From contig NZ_JATV01000002.1 in the NCBI RefSeq assembly GCF_000611675.1, forward strand, positions 186,001 to 250,000: DNA of 64,000 nucleotides. The letters are read 5' to 3'. The notes under the pieces were generated by a model. It made no database searches, was not told the DNA's origin, and saw only the letters and a list, made by a program, of their open reading frames with translations. Positions 19,480-28,673 of the stretch are shown here, in pieces; the stretch's first letter is position 1; each line of letters opens with the position of its first letter. Source of the stretch: Flavobacterium succinicans LMG 10402 (lineage in GTDB: Bacteria > Bacteroidota > Bacteroidia > Flavobacteriales > Flavobacteriaceae). The translations under genes and the position numbers were made by a program.

Positions 19480-19901
19480 AATAAAAGATAATTCAAAAAA
19501 AATTACACAACACCTTGACTAACAAAACATTAAAAGTTTTGTTTTTTTTTAGTAAATTGAAATAAATTTAACGAAATTTATGTTAAAATTTAACGATAAA
19601 GCAAATATAATTAATTAGTTTGATTTTAACACACAGACTTCATCAAACATCATATTTTAGTCCACTTAATCTCAACGACATATACCACATTATACTCAAA
19701 AAAATCACAAACCAATTTTAGACATAATTATATTGATGCGTAGTTAAAATTCAAAACACAACTAAATTAAATTTTAATAAAAAACAATGATTCAATAAGG
19801 TATTGACTAGAATTACAATTAATTTTCACACATTAAAAACAGACTCTGTTCCAAAAAGAGCATGTATACTAGTATTAGATTTTAAAATCTATTTAAAATA
19901 C
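19480..19901. other. AT-rich gene-free stretch upstream of the protease gene
   Basis: About 420 bp without a credible gene, very AT-rich. It should hold the protease/cohesin operon promoter, but no clear TTTG-19-TAnnTTTG pair was found. It is also one junction of the proposed insertion. Confidence 0.6.
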
Positions 19902-19939
19902 AAAAAGAAAGGCTGTCAGTATTGACAGCCTTTCTTTTT
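19902..19939 (-). terminator. Terminator of icmF
   Basis: A perfect 17-bp stem (AAAAAGAAAGGCTGTCA, 19902-19918, with 19923-19939) and a 4-nt loop, A/T-flanked, 14 nt beyond the icmF stop codon. Strong and symmetrical. Confidence 0.93.
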
Positions 19940-19952
19940 GTATTTCAATAAA

Positions 19953-20187
19953 TAGGATTACATATTTCTTCTGTACTGTCCACCTACTTCAAACAAAGAA
20001 GCCGTAATTTGCCCTAAAGAACATACTTTTGTTGCTTCCATCAAATGATCGAAGATATTTTCATTCTTAATAGCTGCTTCCTGTAAGGTTTTCAAATGTT
20101 GGGCAACCAAATCTGCATTGGCTTTTTGCAAATTATTCAACATGGTGATTTGGTATTGCTTTTCTTCTTCGGTAGCTCGAATCACTT
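19953..20187 (-). repeat. Direct repeat, copy 2: parental 3' end of icmF
   Basis: This is the parental counterpart of 12098-12332, lying at the end of the intact icmF. The match begins 5 nt beyond the stop codon and stops inside the gene, so only the last 75 codons were copied. Confidence 0.9.
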
Positions 20188-23100
20188 CCGCTGGAATTAC
20201 CGTTGGAGATCCTTTAGAACTTAAAAATGTGTTTACCCCAATAATTGGAAACTCACCTGTATGTTTCAATGTTTCGTAATACAAACTTTCTTCTTGAATT
20301 TTAGAACGTTGGTACATGGTTTCCATAGCTCCAAGCACTCCACCACGCTCTGTAATTCTATCAAATTCTTGTAAAACGGCTGCTTCCACCAAATCAGTTA
20401 ATTCTTCGATGATAAAAGCACCTTGAATTGGATTCTCATTTTTAGCCAAACCTAACTCTTTATTAATAATCAACTGAATAGCCATAGCTCTACGCACCGA
20501 TTCTTCAGTTGGCGTTGTAATAGCTTCGTCATACGCATTGGTATGCAAAGAGTTACAGTTATCATAAATCGCATACAAAGCCTGTAAAGTCGTACGAATA
20601 TCATTGAAATCAATTTCTTGAGCATGCAAAGAACGCCCTGAAGTTTGAATATGGTATTTCAACATCTGAGCTCTTTCGTTGGCACCATATTTATTTTTCA
20701 AAGCTTTCGCCCAAATTCTTCTGGCAACACGTCCGATAACTGCATATTCTGGATCTACACCATTCGAGAAAAAGAACGATAAATTTGGTCCAAAATCATT
20801 GATGTTCATTCCTCTACTCAAGTAATATTCTACATAAGTAAAACCATTGGCCAAAGTAAAAGCCAATTGCGTAATAGGATTAGCTCCAGCCTCGGCAATA
20901 TGATAGCCTGAAATTGAAACCGAATAAAAGTTTCGGACATTTTTCGCAATGAAATATTCCTGAACGTCACCCATTAGTCGCAACGCAAACTCCGTAGAGA
21001 AAATACAAGTGTTTTGTGCTTGGTCTTCTTTTAAAATATCCGCTTGAACGGTACCACGAACTTGCGCTAATGTTTTGGCTTTTATTTCATTATAAATTTC
21101 CAATGGCAACACTTGATCCCCTGTTACTCCCAAAAGTAGTAATCCTAGACCACTATTACCTTCTGGTAAATCACCTTGATATTTTGGACGCTCTACTCCT
21201 TTTTCTTGGTAAATCGCTTTTATCTTAGCTTCCACTTCATCCACCAAATCATTCTGCTTGATATACATCTCACATTGTTGATCGATAGCAGCATTCATAA
21301 AGAATCCAAGCAACATTGGCGCTGGTCCATTGATGGTCATACTCACCGAAGTCATAGCGTGCACCAAATCAAAACCAGAATACAGTTTTTTAGCATCATC
21401 CAAGCAACAAATAGAAACTCCTGCATTTCCGATTTTACCATAAATATCAGGACGAATGTGTGGATCGTTTCCGTACAAAGTCACACTATCAAAAGCAGTA
21501 GATAATCTTTTCGCTGGTAAACCTGCACTTACATAATGAAAACGTTTATTCGTTCGCTCTGGTCCACCTTCACCTGCAAACATTCGGGAAGGATCCTCCC
21601 CTTCGCGTTTGAAAGGATACAATCCTGCAGTAAATGGAAATTCTCCTGGAACATTTTCTTGTAAACACCAACGCAAAATATCACCCCAAGCTTTATACTT
21701 TGGCAAAGCAACTTTGGGTATTTGTGAATGCGACAAACTCTCGGTATGCGTCGCCATTTTGATTTCACGATCTCTAACTTTAAAGGTATAGACTGGATTT
21801 TTATACTTATTTACTTTTTCATTCCAAGTCAGAATCATTTCCCAATTGTAAGGATCTAAATCCATTTTTACTTTGTCGAATTGATTCAAAAGTAAATTCA
21901 AAAAGATGCGGTTTTCATCTAACCCTTTCAGAGTTTCAAACTCTGAAAGGGTTTCATCAATTCCAGCTTTATTGAGTTCTGGCTTCTTATTAGAAACCGT
22001 TTCGATTGTTTTATAAATTCCGTATAACTTTTGAGCCACTTGCTCTTGACTCAAAGCGGTTTCATCATATTTACGGTTGTTCTCTGCTATTTCAGATAAA
22101 TAACGAGTACGATGTGGTGGAATGACAAAAATTTTCTCACTCATTTCACGAGTAATCTCGAAAGTCGATTTTAAGTCCGAACTCGTTTTGGCTACAATTT
22201 TATCCATAATCGATTTGTAGAGCGTGTTCATTCCTGGATCGTTAAACTGAGAAGCAATCGTTCCAAAAACCGGCATTTCATCTGGATTTACATCCCATAA
22301 ATTATGATTGCGTTGGTATTGTTTTTTCACATCTCTAAGCGCATCCAAAGCACCACGCTTGTCGAATTTATTCAAGGCCACTAAATCGGCAAAATCAAGC
22401 ATGTCAATTTTTTCCAATTGCGTAGCTGCACCAAACTCAGGTGTCATTACGTATAAAGAAACATCTGAATGATCCATAATTTCAGTATCCGATTGTCCGA
22501 TTCCTGAAGTTTCTAAAATAATAATATCGTATTTCGCCGCCTTAAGCACCTGAATTGCTTCGGCTACATATTTAGATAAAGCCAAATTAGATTGACGTGT
22601 CGCCAACGAACGCATATAAACTCGAGGATTATTGATTGCATTCATACGAATTCTATCGCCTAACAAGGCGCCACCTGTTTTACGTTTTGATGGATCTACA
22701 GAGATTAATCCAATGGTTTTCTCTGGAAAATCAATTAAAAAACGACGAACCAATTCATCTACCAAAGAGGATTTTCCTGCACCACCAGTTCCTGTGATTC
22801 CTAGAACGGGAATTTTAGAAGTTTCATTTTTAGTATGAATTGTATCAAAAACTGGTTTTGCAATTTCTGGAAAATTCTCAGCCGCCGAAATTAATCTCGC
22901 AATAGCAGTTGGTGTTTTATCTTCAATTAATTCTAATTCATTGGTTAATTGATTGCCAATAGCAAAATCAGAACGTTCCACCAAATCATTAATCATGCCT
23001 TGCAAACCCATTGCGCGACCATCATCTGGAGAATAAATTCTGGTGATACCGTACTGATGTAATTCTTCAATTTCTGAAGGCAAAATAACGCCTCCGCCTC

Positions 23101-23398
23101 CACCAAAAATCTTGATATGTCCTGCTCCTTTTTCCTGAAGCAAATCATACATATATTTAAAATACTCATTGTGTCCACCTTGATAAGAAGTCATTGCAAT
23201 CGCATTAGCATCCTCTTGAATGGCGGTATTCACCACTTCTTCTACGCTTCGATCGTGACCTAAATGAATTACCTCCACTCCAGTTGACTGAATAATACGA
23301 CGCATAATATTTATAGCGGCATCATGACCGTCAAAGAGTGAGGCTGCGGTAACAATTCTTACTTTATTAACAGGAATATAAGGTTTTTGTGGTTCCAT
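19958..23398 (-). CDS. icmF: Fused isobutyryl-CoA mutase (IcmF type), B12-dependent
   Basis: Interconverts isobutyryl-CoA and n-butyryl-CoA, or related acyl-CoAs, using adenosylcobalamin. The 1146-residue chain is a three-part fusion: B12-binding domain (about 10-145, with the lower-ligand histidine in [10 protein letters not shown]), a MeaB-like G-protein chaperone (about 190-440, P-loop GTGGAGKSS at 203-211), and the mutase barrel (about 560-1146). The substrate region reads [20 protein letters not shown], which is the IcmF form and not methylmalonyl-CoA mutase. Odd point: residues about 482-493, in the linker, are encoded by a 33-bp near-perfect palindrome of repeat type. The last 75 codons recur at 12103. 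A BtuF-like cobalamin-binding protein may be encoded nearby (26417). Confidence 0.93.
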   Translation of the reverse strand: MEPQKPYIPVNKVRIVTAASLFDGHDAAINIMRRIIQSTGVEVIHLGHDRSVEEVVNTAIQEDANAIAMTSYQGGHNEYFKYMYDLLQEKGAGHIKIFGGGGGVILPSEIEELHQYGITRIYSPDDGRAMGLQGMINDLVERSDFAIGNQLTNELELIEDKTPTAIARLISAAENFPEIAKPVFDTIHTKNETSKIPVLGITGTGGAGKSSLVDELVRRFLIDFPEKTIGLISVDPSKRKTGGALLGDRIRMNAINNPRVYMRSLATRQSNLALSKYVAEAIQVLKAAKYDIIILETSGIGQSDTEIMDHSDVSLYVMTPEFGAATQLEKIDMLDFADLVALNKFDKRGALDALRDVKKQYQRNHNLWDVNPDEMPVFGTIASQFNDPGMNTLYKSIMDKIVAKTSSDLKSTFEITREMSEKIFVIPPHRTRYLSEIAENNRKYDETALSQEQVAQKLYGIYKTIETVSNKKPELNKAGIDETLSEFETLKGLDENRIFLNLLLNQFDKVKMDLDPYNWEMILTWNEKVNKYKNPVYTFKVRDREIKMATHTESLSHSQIPKVALPKYKAWGDILRWCLQENVPGEFPFTAGLYPFKREGEDPSRMFAGEGGPERTNKRFHYVSAGLPAKRLSTAFDSVTLYGNDPHIRPDIYGKIGNAGVSICCLDDAKKLYSGFDLVHAMTSVSMTINGPAPMLLGFFMNAAIDQQCEMYIKQNDLVDEVEAKIKAIYQEKGVERPKYQGDLPEGNSGLGLLLLGVTGDQVLPLEIYNEIKAKTLAQVRGTVQADILKEDQAQNTCIFSTEFALRLMGDVQEYFIAKNVRNFYSVSISGYHIAEAGANPITQLAFTLANGFTYVEYYLSRGMNINDFGPNLSFFFSNGVDPEYAVIGRVARRIWAKALKNKYGANERAQMLKYHIQTSGRSLHAQEIDFNDIRTTLQALYAIYDNCNSLHTNAYDEAITTPTEESVRRAMAIQLIINKELGLAKNENPIQGAFIIEELTDLVEAAVLQEFDRITERGGVLGAMETMYQRSKIQEESLYYETLKHTGEFPIIGVNTFLSSKGSPTVIPAEVIRATEEEKQYQITMLNNLQKANADLVAQHLKTLQEAAIKNENIFDHLMEATKVCSLGQITASLFEVGGQYRRNM
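21921..21953. repeat. 33-bp near-perfect palindrome inside icmF
   Basis: AACCCTTTCAGAGTTT (21921-21936), one central base, then its exact reverse complement (21938-21953). It encodes [12 protein letters not shown] in the G-protein/mutase linker. Perfect symmetry in coding DNA is unlikely by chance; it looks like a small repeat that entered in frame. Confidence 0.8.
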
Positions 23399-23545
23399 TT
23401 TATGAATATGATAATTAATAGCGCCAAATTACACATTTTTTAAAATAAAAATTAGCATTTTATTGAATTACTATAAAACAACTAAATGCTGCTATTTCTT
23501 AAAAAAAATAAGTTAGTTTTGGTAAAAAAGGATAACTAATCGCAA

Positions 23546-23579
23546 TAGAATCAAAAGAAAACGTTTTCTTTTGATTCTA
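23546..23579. promoter_or_regulatory. 34-bp perfect palindrome between icmF and purU
   Basis: Seventeen base pairs on each side of a central CG, with no loop (core GAAAACGTTTTC). It lies between divergent genes, 148 bp from the icmF start and 107 bp from the purU start. The CG-centred form resembles LacI-family operators, but the length could also mean a cruciform-forming repeat. No matching regulator gene is in the window. Confidence 0.6.
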
Positions 23580-23685
23580 AAACAAACAAGATTTTGTCCT
23601 CAAATAAACAAAAAAATAGTCATTCAGTACGTTTAATGATAAAAACATTTTAAAACCTAGCAATAAAGCACAATTAAAAGAAAAA

Positions 23686-24540
23686 ATGCAAAAAATTACC
23701 ATCCTCATACATTGTAAAGATCAAAAGTCAATTATAGCCTCAGTTACCAACTATATCGCCTCGATAGAAGGAAACATTATTTATTTGGACCAACACGTGG
23801 ATGCCGATGAAAATGTTTTTTTTATGCGATTGGAATGTGAATTAGAGTCGGAAAAATGGCCTATCGACGCCATAAAAGCTGATTTTGAAACCAATCTAGC
23901 CCTTCCATTTGATATGGATTGGAAAATTTATCCGCAACAGCAAAAACCGAGAATGGCTCTATTTGTTTCTAAATACGATCATTGCTTATACGATATTTTG
24001 GGACGTTATAGTGCTGGTGAATTACCACTTGAAATCCCTGTAATCATTAGCAATCACGAAGATTTAAGAAAAGTAGCCGAACAATTTGCTATTCCTTTTT
24101 ATTGCGTTCCTTTCACCAAAGAAATTAAAGCAATAGGCGAAAAAGGACAATTAGAATTATTAGCTCAATACAATATCGACTTCATTGTATTGGCGCGCTA
24201 TATGCAAATCATTACCCCTAAACTGATTGAAAAGTACCAAAACAACATTATCAATATCCATCATTCTTTCTTACCCGCTTTTCCTGGGGCTAAACCTTAT
24301 CATTCAGCATTTAAACGCGGCGTAAAAATCATTGGCGCTACTAGTCATTATGTAACCGAAGGTTTGGACGAAGGCCCAATCATCGAACAAGATATTGCTC
24401 GTGTAACCCACAGCCACTCTATAGAAGATTTTATTATGAAAGGACGTGATTTAGAACGAATGGTTTTGGCAAGAGCCATTAAATTGCATGCAGAACGAAA
24501 AACTATGGTGTATAACAACAAAACTGTAGTATTTTTGTAG
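23686..24540 (+). CDS. purU: Formyltetrahydrofolate deformylase (PurU)
   Basis: Hydrolyses 10-formyl-THF to formate and THF, balancing one-carbon pools and supplying formate for purine synthesis. The 284-residue protein has an N-terminal ACT domain (about 1-85, beginning ITILIHCKDQKSIIASVTNY) and a formyltransferase-fold catalytic domain. The catalytic N-H-D set is visible in NIINIHHSFLPAFPGA and EGLDEGPIIEQD. Phosphoribosylglycinamide formyltransferase is excluded by the ACT domain and the HHSFLPAF form. The DUF4197 gene follows after 32 nt and may share its transcript. Confidence 0.96.
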   Translation: MQKITILIHCKDQKSIIASVTNYIASIEGNIIYLDQHVDADENVFFMRLECELESEKWPIDAIKADFETNLALPFDMDWKIYPQQQKPRMALFVSKYDHCLYDILGRYSAGELPLEIPVIISNHEDLRKVAEQFAIPFYCVPFTKEIKAIGEKGQLELLAQYNIDFIVLARYMQIITPKLIEKYQNNIINIHHSFLPAFPGAKPYHSAFKRGVKIIGATSHYVTEGLDEGPIIEQDIARVTHSHSIEDFIMKGRDLERMVLARAIKLHAERKTMVYNNKTVVFL

Positions 24541-24572
24541 CCTTTTCAATTAAAAAACCCCAAAAAATCCTA

Positions 24573-25289
24573 ATGAAGAAATTTTTATTCCTACTTATTT
24601 TATTCCCTGTTATTAGTAATGCTCAACTCAAAAATATTCTAAAACAATCATCCGAAACGGCAACTGGCCTTTTAAACAAAAAAGGAACTGTAGATATTGC
24701 TGCTGGACTAAAAGAAGCTTTAAACAAAGGAATCACCGAACAGGTATCGAAATTGACGCAAGTAGACGGTTTCTACAAAAATGAATTGGTCAAAATCGTA
24801 ATGCCAGAAGAGTTAACCAAAGTCGACAAAACATTACGTAAACTAGGAATGGGTTCGCTTGCAGATGACGGAATTAAAGCCCTAAATAGAGCCGCTGAAG
24901 ATGCCGTAAAAGAAGCAACTCCCGTATTTGTAGCTGCTATAAAAAACATCAAAATTGCAGATGCCAAAACCATTTTGATGGGCAATGAAAATGCAGCAAC
25001 AACCTATTTACAGCAATCTACCAACAAAGAATTATATGCTAAATTCCTTCCTGTAGTACAACAATCCATCGGAAAGGTTGGTGCCGATAAAATTTGGAAT
25101 GGAATCGTTCAAAAATACAATACGGTTCCCTTGGTTTCAAAAGTGAATCCTGACTTAAATGACTATGTTACCAACAAAACCTTAGAAGGAGTATTCAAAA
25201 TGATTGCTGTAGAGGAAAAAAACATCAGAACTAACTTAAAATCAAGGACTTCACCTCTATTAATAAAGGTGTTTTCATTACAAGATTAA
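24573..25289 (+). CDS. DUF4197 domain exported protein
   Basis: A 238-residue protein with a signal peptide (MKKFLFLLILFPVISNAQ) and an all-helical DUF4197 domain filling the rest. Features include GLKEALNKGITEQVSKL near the start, FYKNELVKIVMPEEL, and the ALNRAAEDAVKEATPVF helix. The function of this family is unknown. No lipobox or sorting domain is seen, so it is probably periplasmic. It lies 32 nt after purU on the same strand, but a functional link is not evident. Confidence 0.85.
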   Translation: MKKFLFLLILFPVISNAQLKNILKQSSETATGLLNKKGTVDIAAGLKEALNKGITEQVSKLTQVDGFYKNELVKIVMPEELTKVDKTLRKLGMGSLADDGIKALNRAAEDAVKEATPVFVAAIKNIKIADAKTILMGNENAATTYLQQSTNKELYAKFLPVVQQSIGKVGADKIWNGIVQKYNTVPLVSKVNPDLNDYVTNKTLEGVFKMIAVEEKNIRTNLKSRTSPLLIKVFSLQD

Positions 25290-25397
25290 CATTTTATAAT
25301 AAGAAAAAATACCTTAAAAAAAAACCCGTTTTAAAGGTTAACTTATTGACAACAAAGTAATAACAAAAAATTAACAACATCACCTCGACTTTATGTC

Positions 25398-25485
25398 GAC
25401 CTTTGCAGAGTAATAAACTGGTTATTTATTATTTGGTTTTGGTTAGTTATAAAAATGTCGACGTCCTTGGATGTCGGCATTTTTT
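25398..25485 (+). ncRNA. Candidate small RNA or long 3' UTR ending in a terminator
   Basis: GACCTTTG at 25398-25405 resembles the TAnnTTTGC -7 box. About 45 nt of T/G-rich sequence (with GGTTTTGGTTAG) and a strong hairpin end follow. There is no open frame. The -33 region is poor, so this may simply be the 3' UTR of the DUF4197 gene. Confidence 0.3.
25451..25485 (+). terminator. Terminator between DUF4197 and hydrolase genes
   Basis: AAAAATGTCGACGT (25451-25464) pairs with 25471-25484 using two G-U pairs, followed by a T-run. It overlaps the stop codon of the convergent hydrolase gene by two bases. Confidence 0.75.
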
Positions 25486-26269
25486 ATTGCGCTGAAGTTA
25501 AAAAAGATAGGACTGCCGAGTTGAATACTACAGGTTGCTCAACATTCACCACGTGACCACATTTTTCTATCACAAAAAGCTTTGAAGAGCGATAGTGATT
25601 TTCGACAACTTTTCGAACAGAAGGCAAAAACATATAATCTTCTTCTCCCATAACGTAAAGTGTTGGAATATTTAGTTCAACTTGTCTGAACCATTTCAAA
25701 ACTGGATTGATTTCGGCAGTCAATTTAAACCATTTTATAAACTCTTTTTGGTATAATTTTTTCGCCTCGTTGATAAACATAATACGAGATTGTTTATGAC
25801 TTTTTTTAGGCATAATGACAAAGGCAAAAAAACGATACAAGACCAAATAAGGCAATACATACTTAAAAGCATTACCCAAACGCATCAAAATTTGTGAGCG
25901 GAAATTCATTTTCAAAATGGCACCACCCAAAATCATACTTTGTACTTTTTCAGGATACATTTCGGCCAACTGACGGATCAAAATCGTTCCTAATGAAATG
26001 CCTACAAAATGAGAACGTTCAATTTTTAAATGCTCCAAAACCTCCACGATATCATTCGCCAAAGCCGAAAAAGTATATTTCTGTTTAAAAGCCGCTTTAA
26101 GTGTGGGTTTAGATTCCCCATGACCACGTAAATCCAAAAGTAAAACATTGTAATGCTTTTGAAAATCTCGAATTTGCTTAAACCATATCGAAGAACTACC
26201 TCCCGCTCCATGAACAAAAGTTACCCATTGCGTAGTTGTATCGTTCTTGTATAGCGTGTAGTTAAGCAT
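25484..26269 (-). CDS. Alpha/beta-hydrolase fold protein
   Basis: A 261-residue soluble hydrolase. The oxyanion motif HGAGGSSSIW lies at 20-29, LLLDLRGHGES at 43-53, and the nucleophile elbow GISLG has Ser92. The acid is probably in VMGEEDYMF and the histidine in KCGHVVNVEQP near the C-terminus, completing a Ser-Asp-His triad. The cap region (about 120-190) is helical and basic. The substrate cannot be inferred; esterase, lipase or dehalogenase-like relatives all share this layout. It stands alone between convergent purU/DUF4197 and the BtuF-like gene. Confidence 0.88.
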   Translation of the reverse strand: MLNYTLYKNDTTTQWVTFVHGAGGSSSIWFKQIRDFQKHYNVLLLDLRGHGESKPTLKAAFKQKYTFSALANDIVEVLEHLKIERSHFVGISLGTILIRQLAEMYPEKVQSMILGGAILKMNFRSQILMRLGNAFKYVLPYLVLYRFFAFVIMPKKSHKQSRIMFINEAKKLYQKEFIKWFKLTAEINPVLKWFRQVELNIPTLYVMGEEDYMFLPSVRKVVENHYRSSKLFVIEKCGHVVNVEQPVVFNSAVLSFLTSAQ

Positions 26270-26416
26270 ATATCTTTTTTTGGTAAAAATAGAATAATAT
26301 TTTCATAAACCAATCCCAACATCACAATACACCATAAAACACAAAACCCATCACGATGCATAACGCTAATAAACACTGCAAAACTCGGTAAAACATAAGG
26401 TTTACGCCAAGAATTC

Positions 26417-27220
26417 TTACTCCGTTAAGATCGTTTGATGAAATAGTTTAAAATAAGAGATCGCCTTCAACAATCGACTGCCGTGCCAAGAAAAATATTC
26501 ACCATCGACTAAACGTATTTTGGCATTAGGGAAAAATGAAGTGAATTCGGCTACATCTTCATTCTTAAAAGGATAAGGTTCCGAAGAAAGCAACACCAAA
26601 TCAACAGCATCATATCGAGTTGACGCATCAACAGCTATTTCGGGATAACGGGATTGTGTTCCAAAAAAATTATCAAATCGATTCAATTGTAACAACTCGT
26701 TGATAAAAGTACCTGAACCTGCTATCATATAAGGCTTTTTCCAAATAAAATAGACTGCGTTTTGAGTAGGAATAGTTGCTATAAAAGTTGTAAAATCAGC
26801 CAACTCCAAATGAATACTTTCATTCAAAATTTTGGCTTCAGCAGTTGTATCGAAAAGCAATCCAAAATCCGTAATCATTTGAAAATTATCTGCAATCGTA
26901 ACCACATTCGTCACCCAAACTAGCGCAATTGCTGAAAGTTCTTGCACCATTTCCAGCGTGTTTTCTTCTTTGTTACAGATAATGATATCAGGTTGTAAGG
27001 CTTTTATTTTATCAAAATGAACTTGTTTAGTACCGCCAACTATTTTCTTGGTTGTAAGCAATTGTTTTGGATGCACACAAAACTTGGTGATTCCAACGAT
27101 TTGGTCTTCCAATCCTAAATCAAACAACAACTCCGTTTGTGAGGGAACCAACGATACAATTCGACGAGGTGTAGATTCCAAAAAATGAGAAGTACCGATT
27201 TGATCTGTTAGTTGTTTCAT
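26417..27220 (-). CDS. BtuF-like cobalamin/metal-chelate binding protein
   Basis: A 267-residue protein of the helical-backbone metal receptor (ABC-type substrate-binding) family. The N-terminal half has PRRIVSLVPSQTELLFDLGL and the QPDIIICNKEENTLEMVQEL block typical of BtuF-like proteins. No signal peptide or lipobox is visible, unlike classical BtuF, and no transporter genes adjoin. The ATG at 27218-27220 is chosen because the 17 codons upstream are made of a CGCAAAG repeat. Vitamin B12 is the likely ligand class, fitting the B12-dependent mutase nearby, but this is inference. Confidence 0.8.
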   Translation of the reverse strand: MKQLTDQIGTSHFLESTPRRIVSLVPSQTELLFDLGLEDQIVGITKFCVHPKQLLTTKKIVGGTKQVHFDKIKALQPDIIICNKEENTLEMVQELSAIALVWVTNVVTIADNFQMITDFGLLFDTTAEAKILNESIHLELADFTTFIATIPTQNAVYFIWKKPYMIAGSGTFINELLQLNRFDNFFGTQSRYPEIAVDASTRYDAVDLVLLSSEPYPFKNEDVAEFTSFFPNAKIRLVDGEYFSWHGSRLLKAISYFKLFHQTILTE

Positions 27221-27700
27221 ACTGATTGAATTTAACCGCAAAGGACGCAAGGATTTATGCAAGGGCCGCAAAGTTTAAAATAATAGCTTTGTGCTGCTTC
27301 GTGAGTTCTTAGTGTTTCTTCGTGGTAAAAAACTTAACCCCAAAGAGCACAAAGACTTACACAAGGTTCACAAAGAAAAAACTTCAATGACCTTAAATGC
27401 CTTAAATGGTTTAAAAAACTTAACCGCAAAGGTCGCAAAGGTTTACGCAAGGGTCGCAAAAAAACTTCAATGACCTTAAATGCCTTAAAATGGTTTGATA
27501 AACTTAACCACAAAGAGCACATAGACTTACACAAGGTTCACAAAAAAACTTAAATGACCTTAAATGCCTTAAATGGTTTGAAAAATTTAACCGCAAAGGA
27601 CGCAAAGATTTACGCAAGGGTCGCAAAGAAAAAACTTCAATGACCATATATGCCTTATATGTTTAAAAAAATAACCGCAAAGCACGCAAAGGTTTAAACA
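27221..27700. repeat. Array of CGCAAAG-type interspersed repeats
   Basis: About 480 gene-free bp built from alternating blocks: an AACCGCAAAGG-CGCAAAG type block (also CACAAAG variants) and an ACTTCAATGACCTTAAATGC type block, each present about four times with variation. A related copy lies at 39165-39243. The array runs into the 5' side of the BtuF-like gene and adds a spurious in-frame extension to it. Units are not evenly spaced with unique spacers, so it is not a CRISPR array. Confidence 0.85.
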
Positions 27701-27737
27701 AACAATATTAAACCTTTAAACTTTTAAACCTTAAACT

Positions 27738-28559
27738 TTAAACATTTAACCTAAGAATCTCCTCCATTTCCTGTTGCATTTTCAAAGCTTCTGCTCTTGC
27801 AACTTCGGCAAAATCTTCTTTATTCGAAGCATAAATAATAGCACGAGACGAGTTGATTAACAAACCAACTTGACTATTCAATCCGTATTTGCAAACCTCA
27901 GACAGACTGCCGCCTTGTGCGCCAACACCAGGAACCAACAAGAAGCTATCAGGTACAATTTTACGAATTTCAGTAAAGTATTCAGCTTTGGTCGCGCCAA
28001 CCACATACATCAAGTTATGACTGTTTTTCCACGATTTTGAGGTTTCTAAAACCTGTTTGTACAATTCTATACCATTTACCGATAAGGTTTGAAAATCAAA
28101 AGCGCCTTCGTTAGACGTCAAGGCCAACATTATGGTGTGTTTGTTTTCGAAAGCTAAAAATGGCTCTACCGAATCTTTTCCCATATACGGTGCCACCGTG
28201 ACACTATCAAAATTCAAATCCTCAAAAAAGGCTTTGGCATACATTGAAGACGTATTCCCAATATCGCCACGTTTTGCATCCGCAATCGTAAAGAGTTCAG
28301 GATAATTCGCATTGATGTATTCAATGGTTCTTTGCAACGACTGCCAACCTTTTATGCCATACGCTTCAAAAAAAGCCGTATTGGGTTTGTAGGCCACACA
28401 TAAATCGTGAGTCGCATCAATAATGGCTTTATTGAATTCGAAGATTGGATCTTCTGTTGCTAATAAATGTGGTGGAATTTTATTCAAGTCAACATCTAAG
28501 CCTACGCATAGAAATGATTTTTTGATTTTGATTTGTTCTAGTAGTTGTGATGTTGTCAT
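27738..28559 (-). CDS. pyrF: Orotidine 5'-phosphate decarboxylase, type 2 (PyrF)
   Basis: Decarboxylates OMP to UMP, the last step of de novo pyrimidine synthesis. The 273-residue length and the signature [19 protein letters not shown] (catalytic D94-x-K96 with D99) mark the longer type 2 form found in Bacteroidota and Actinobacteria. Other conserved parts are [26 protein letters not shown], and the phosphate-binding [10 protein letters not shown]. It stands alone, between the repeat array and the OmpA-family gene. Identification is firm. Confidence 0.96.
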   Translation of the reverse strand: MTTSQLLEQIKIKKSFLCVGLDVDLNKIPPHLLATEDPIFEFNKAIIDATHDLCVAYKPNTAFFEAYGIKGWQSLQRTIEYINANYPELFTIADAKRGDIGNTSSMYAKAFFEDLNFDSVTVAPYMGKDSVEPFLAFENKHTIMLALTSNEGAFDFQTLSVNGIELYKQVLETSKSWKNSHNLMYVVGATKAEYFTEIRKIVPDSFLLVPGVGAQGGSLSEVCKYGLNSQVGLLINSSRAIIYASNKEDFAEVARAEALKMQQEMEEILRLNV

Positions 28560-28626
28560 TTCTATTTTATTTTAAGCGCGTTAATTGAAGAACAATGGTA
28601 CTTTTTGAGAAGTGGTGCAAAAATAA

Positions 28627-28656
28627 AAAAAGCCATTCAATTAAGAATGGCTTTTT
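28627..28656 (-). terminator. Terminator of the OmpA-family gene
   Basis: AAAAAGCCATTC (28627-28638) pairs perfectly with GAATGGCTTTTT (28645-28656), 6-nt loop, 18 nt beyond the stop codon. Confidence 0.9.
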
Positions 28657-28673
28657 ATTTAGAATTACAAAAA

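Noticed and set aside
12098..20187. Insertion sequence or transposon around the protease/cohesin genes
   Set aside because: No transposase, integrase or terminal inverted repeats are found; the direct repeat is coding DNA of icmF.
19958..23398. Methylmalonyl-CoA mutase
   Set aside because: The B12, G-protein and mutase parts are fused in IcmF order and the substrate region reads [16 protein letters not shown], the IcmF form.
27221..27700. CRISPR array
   Set aside because: Blocks repeat but are not of constant length, and there are no unique equal-size spacers between them; no cas genes are nearby.
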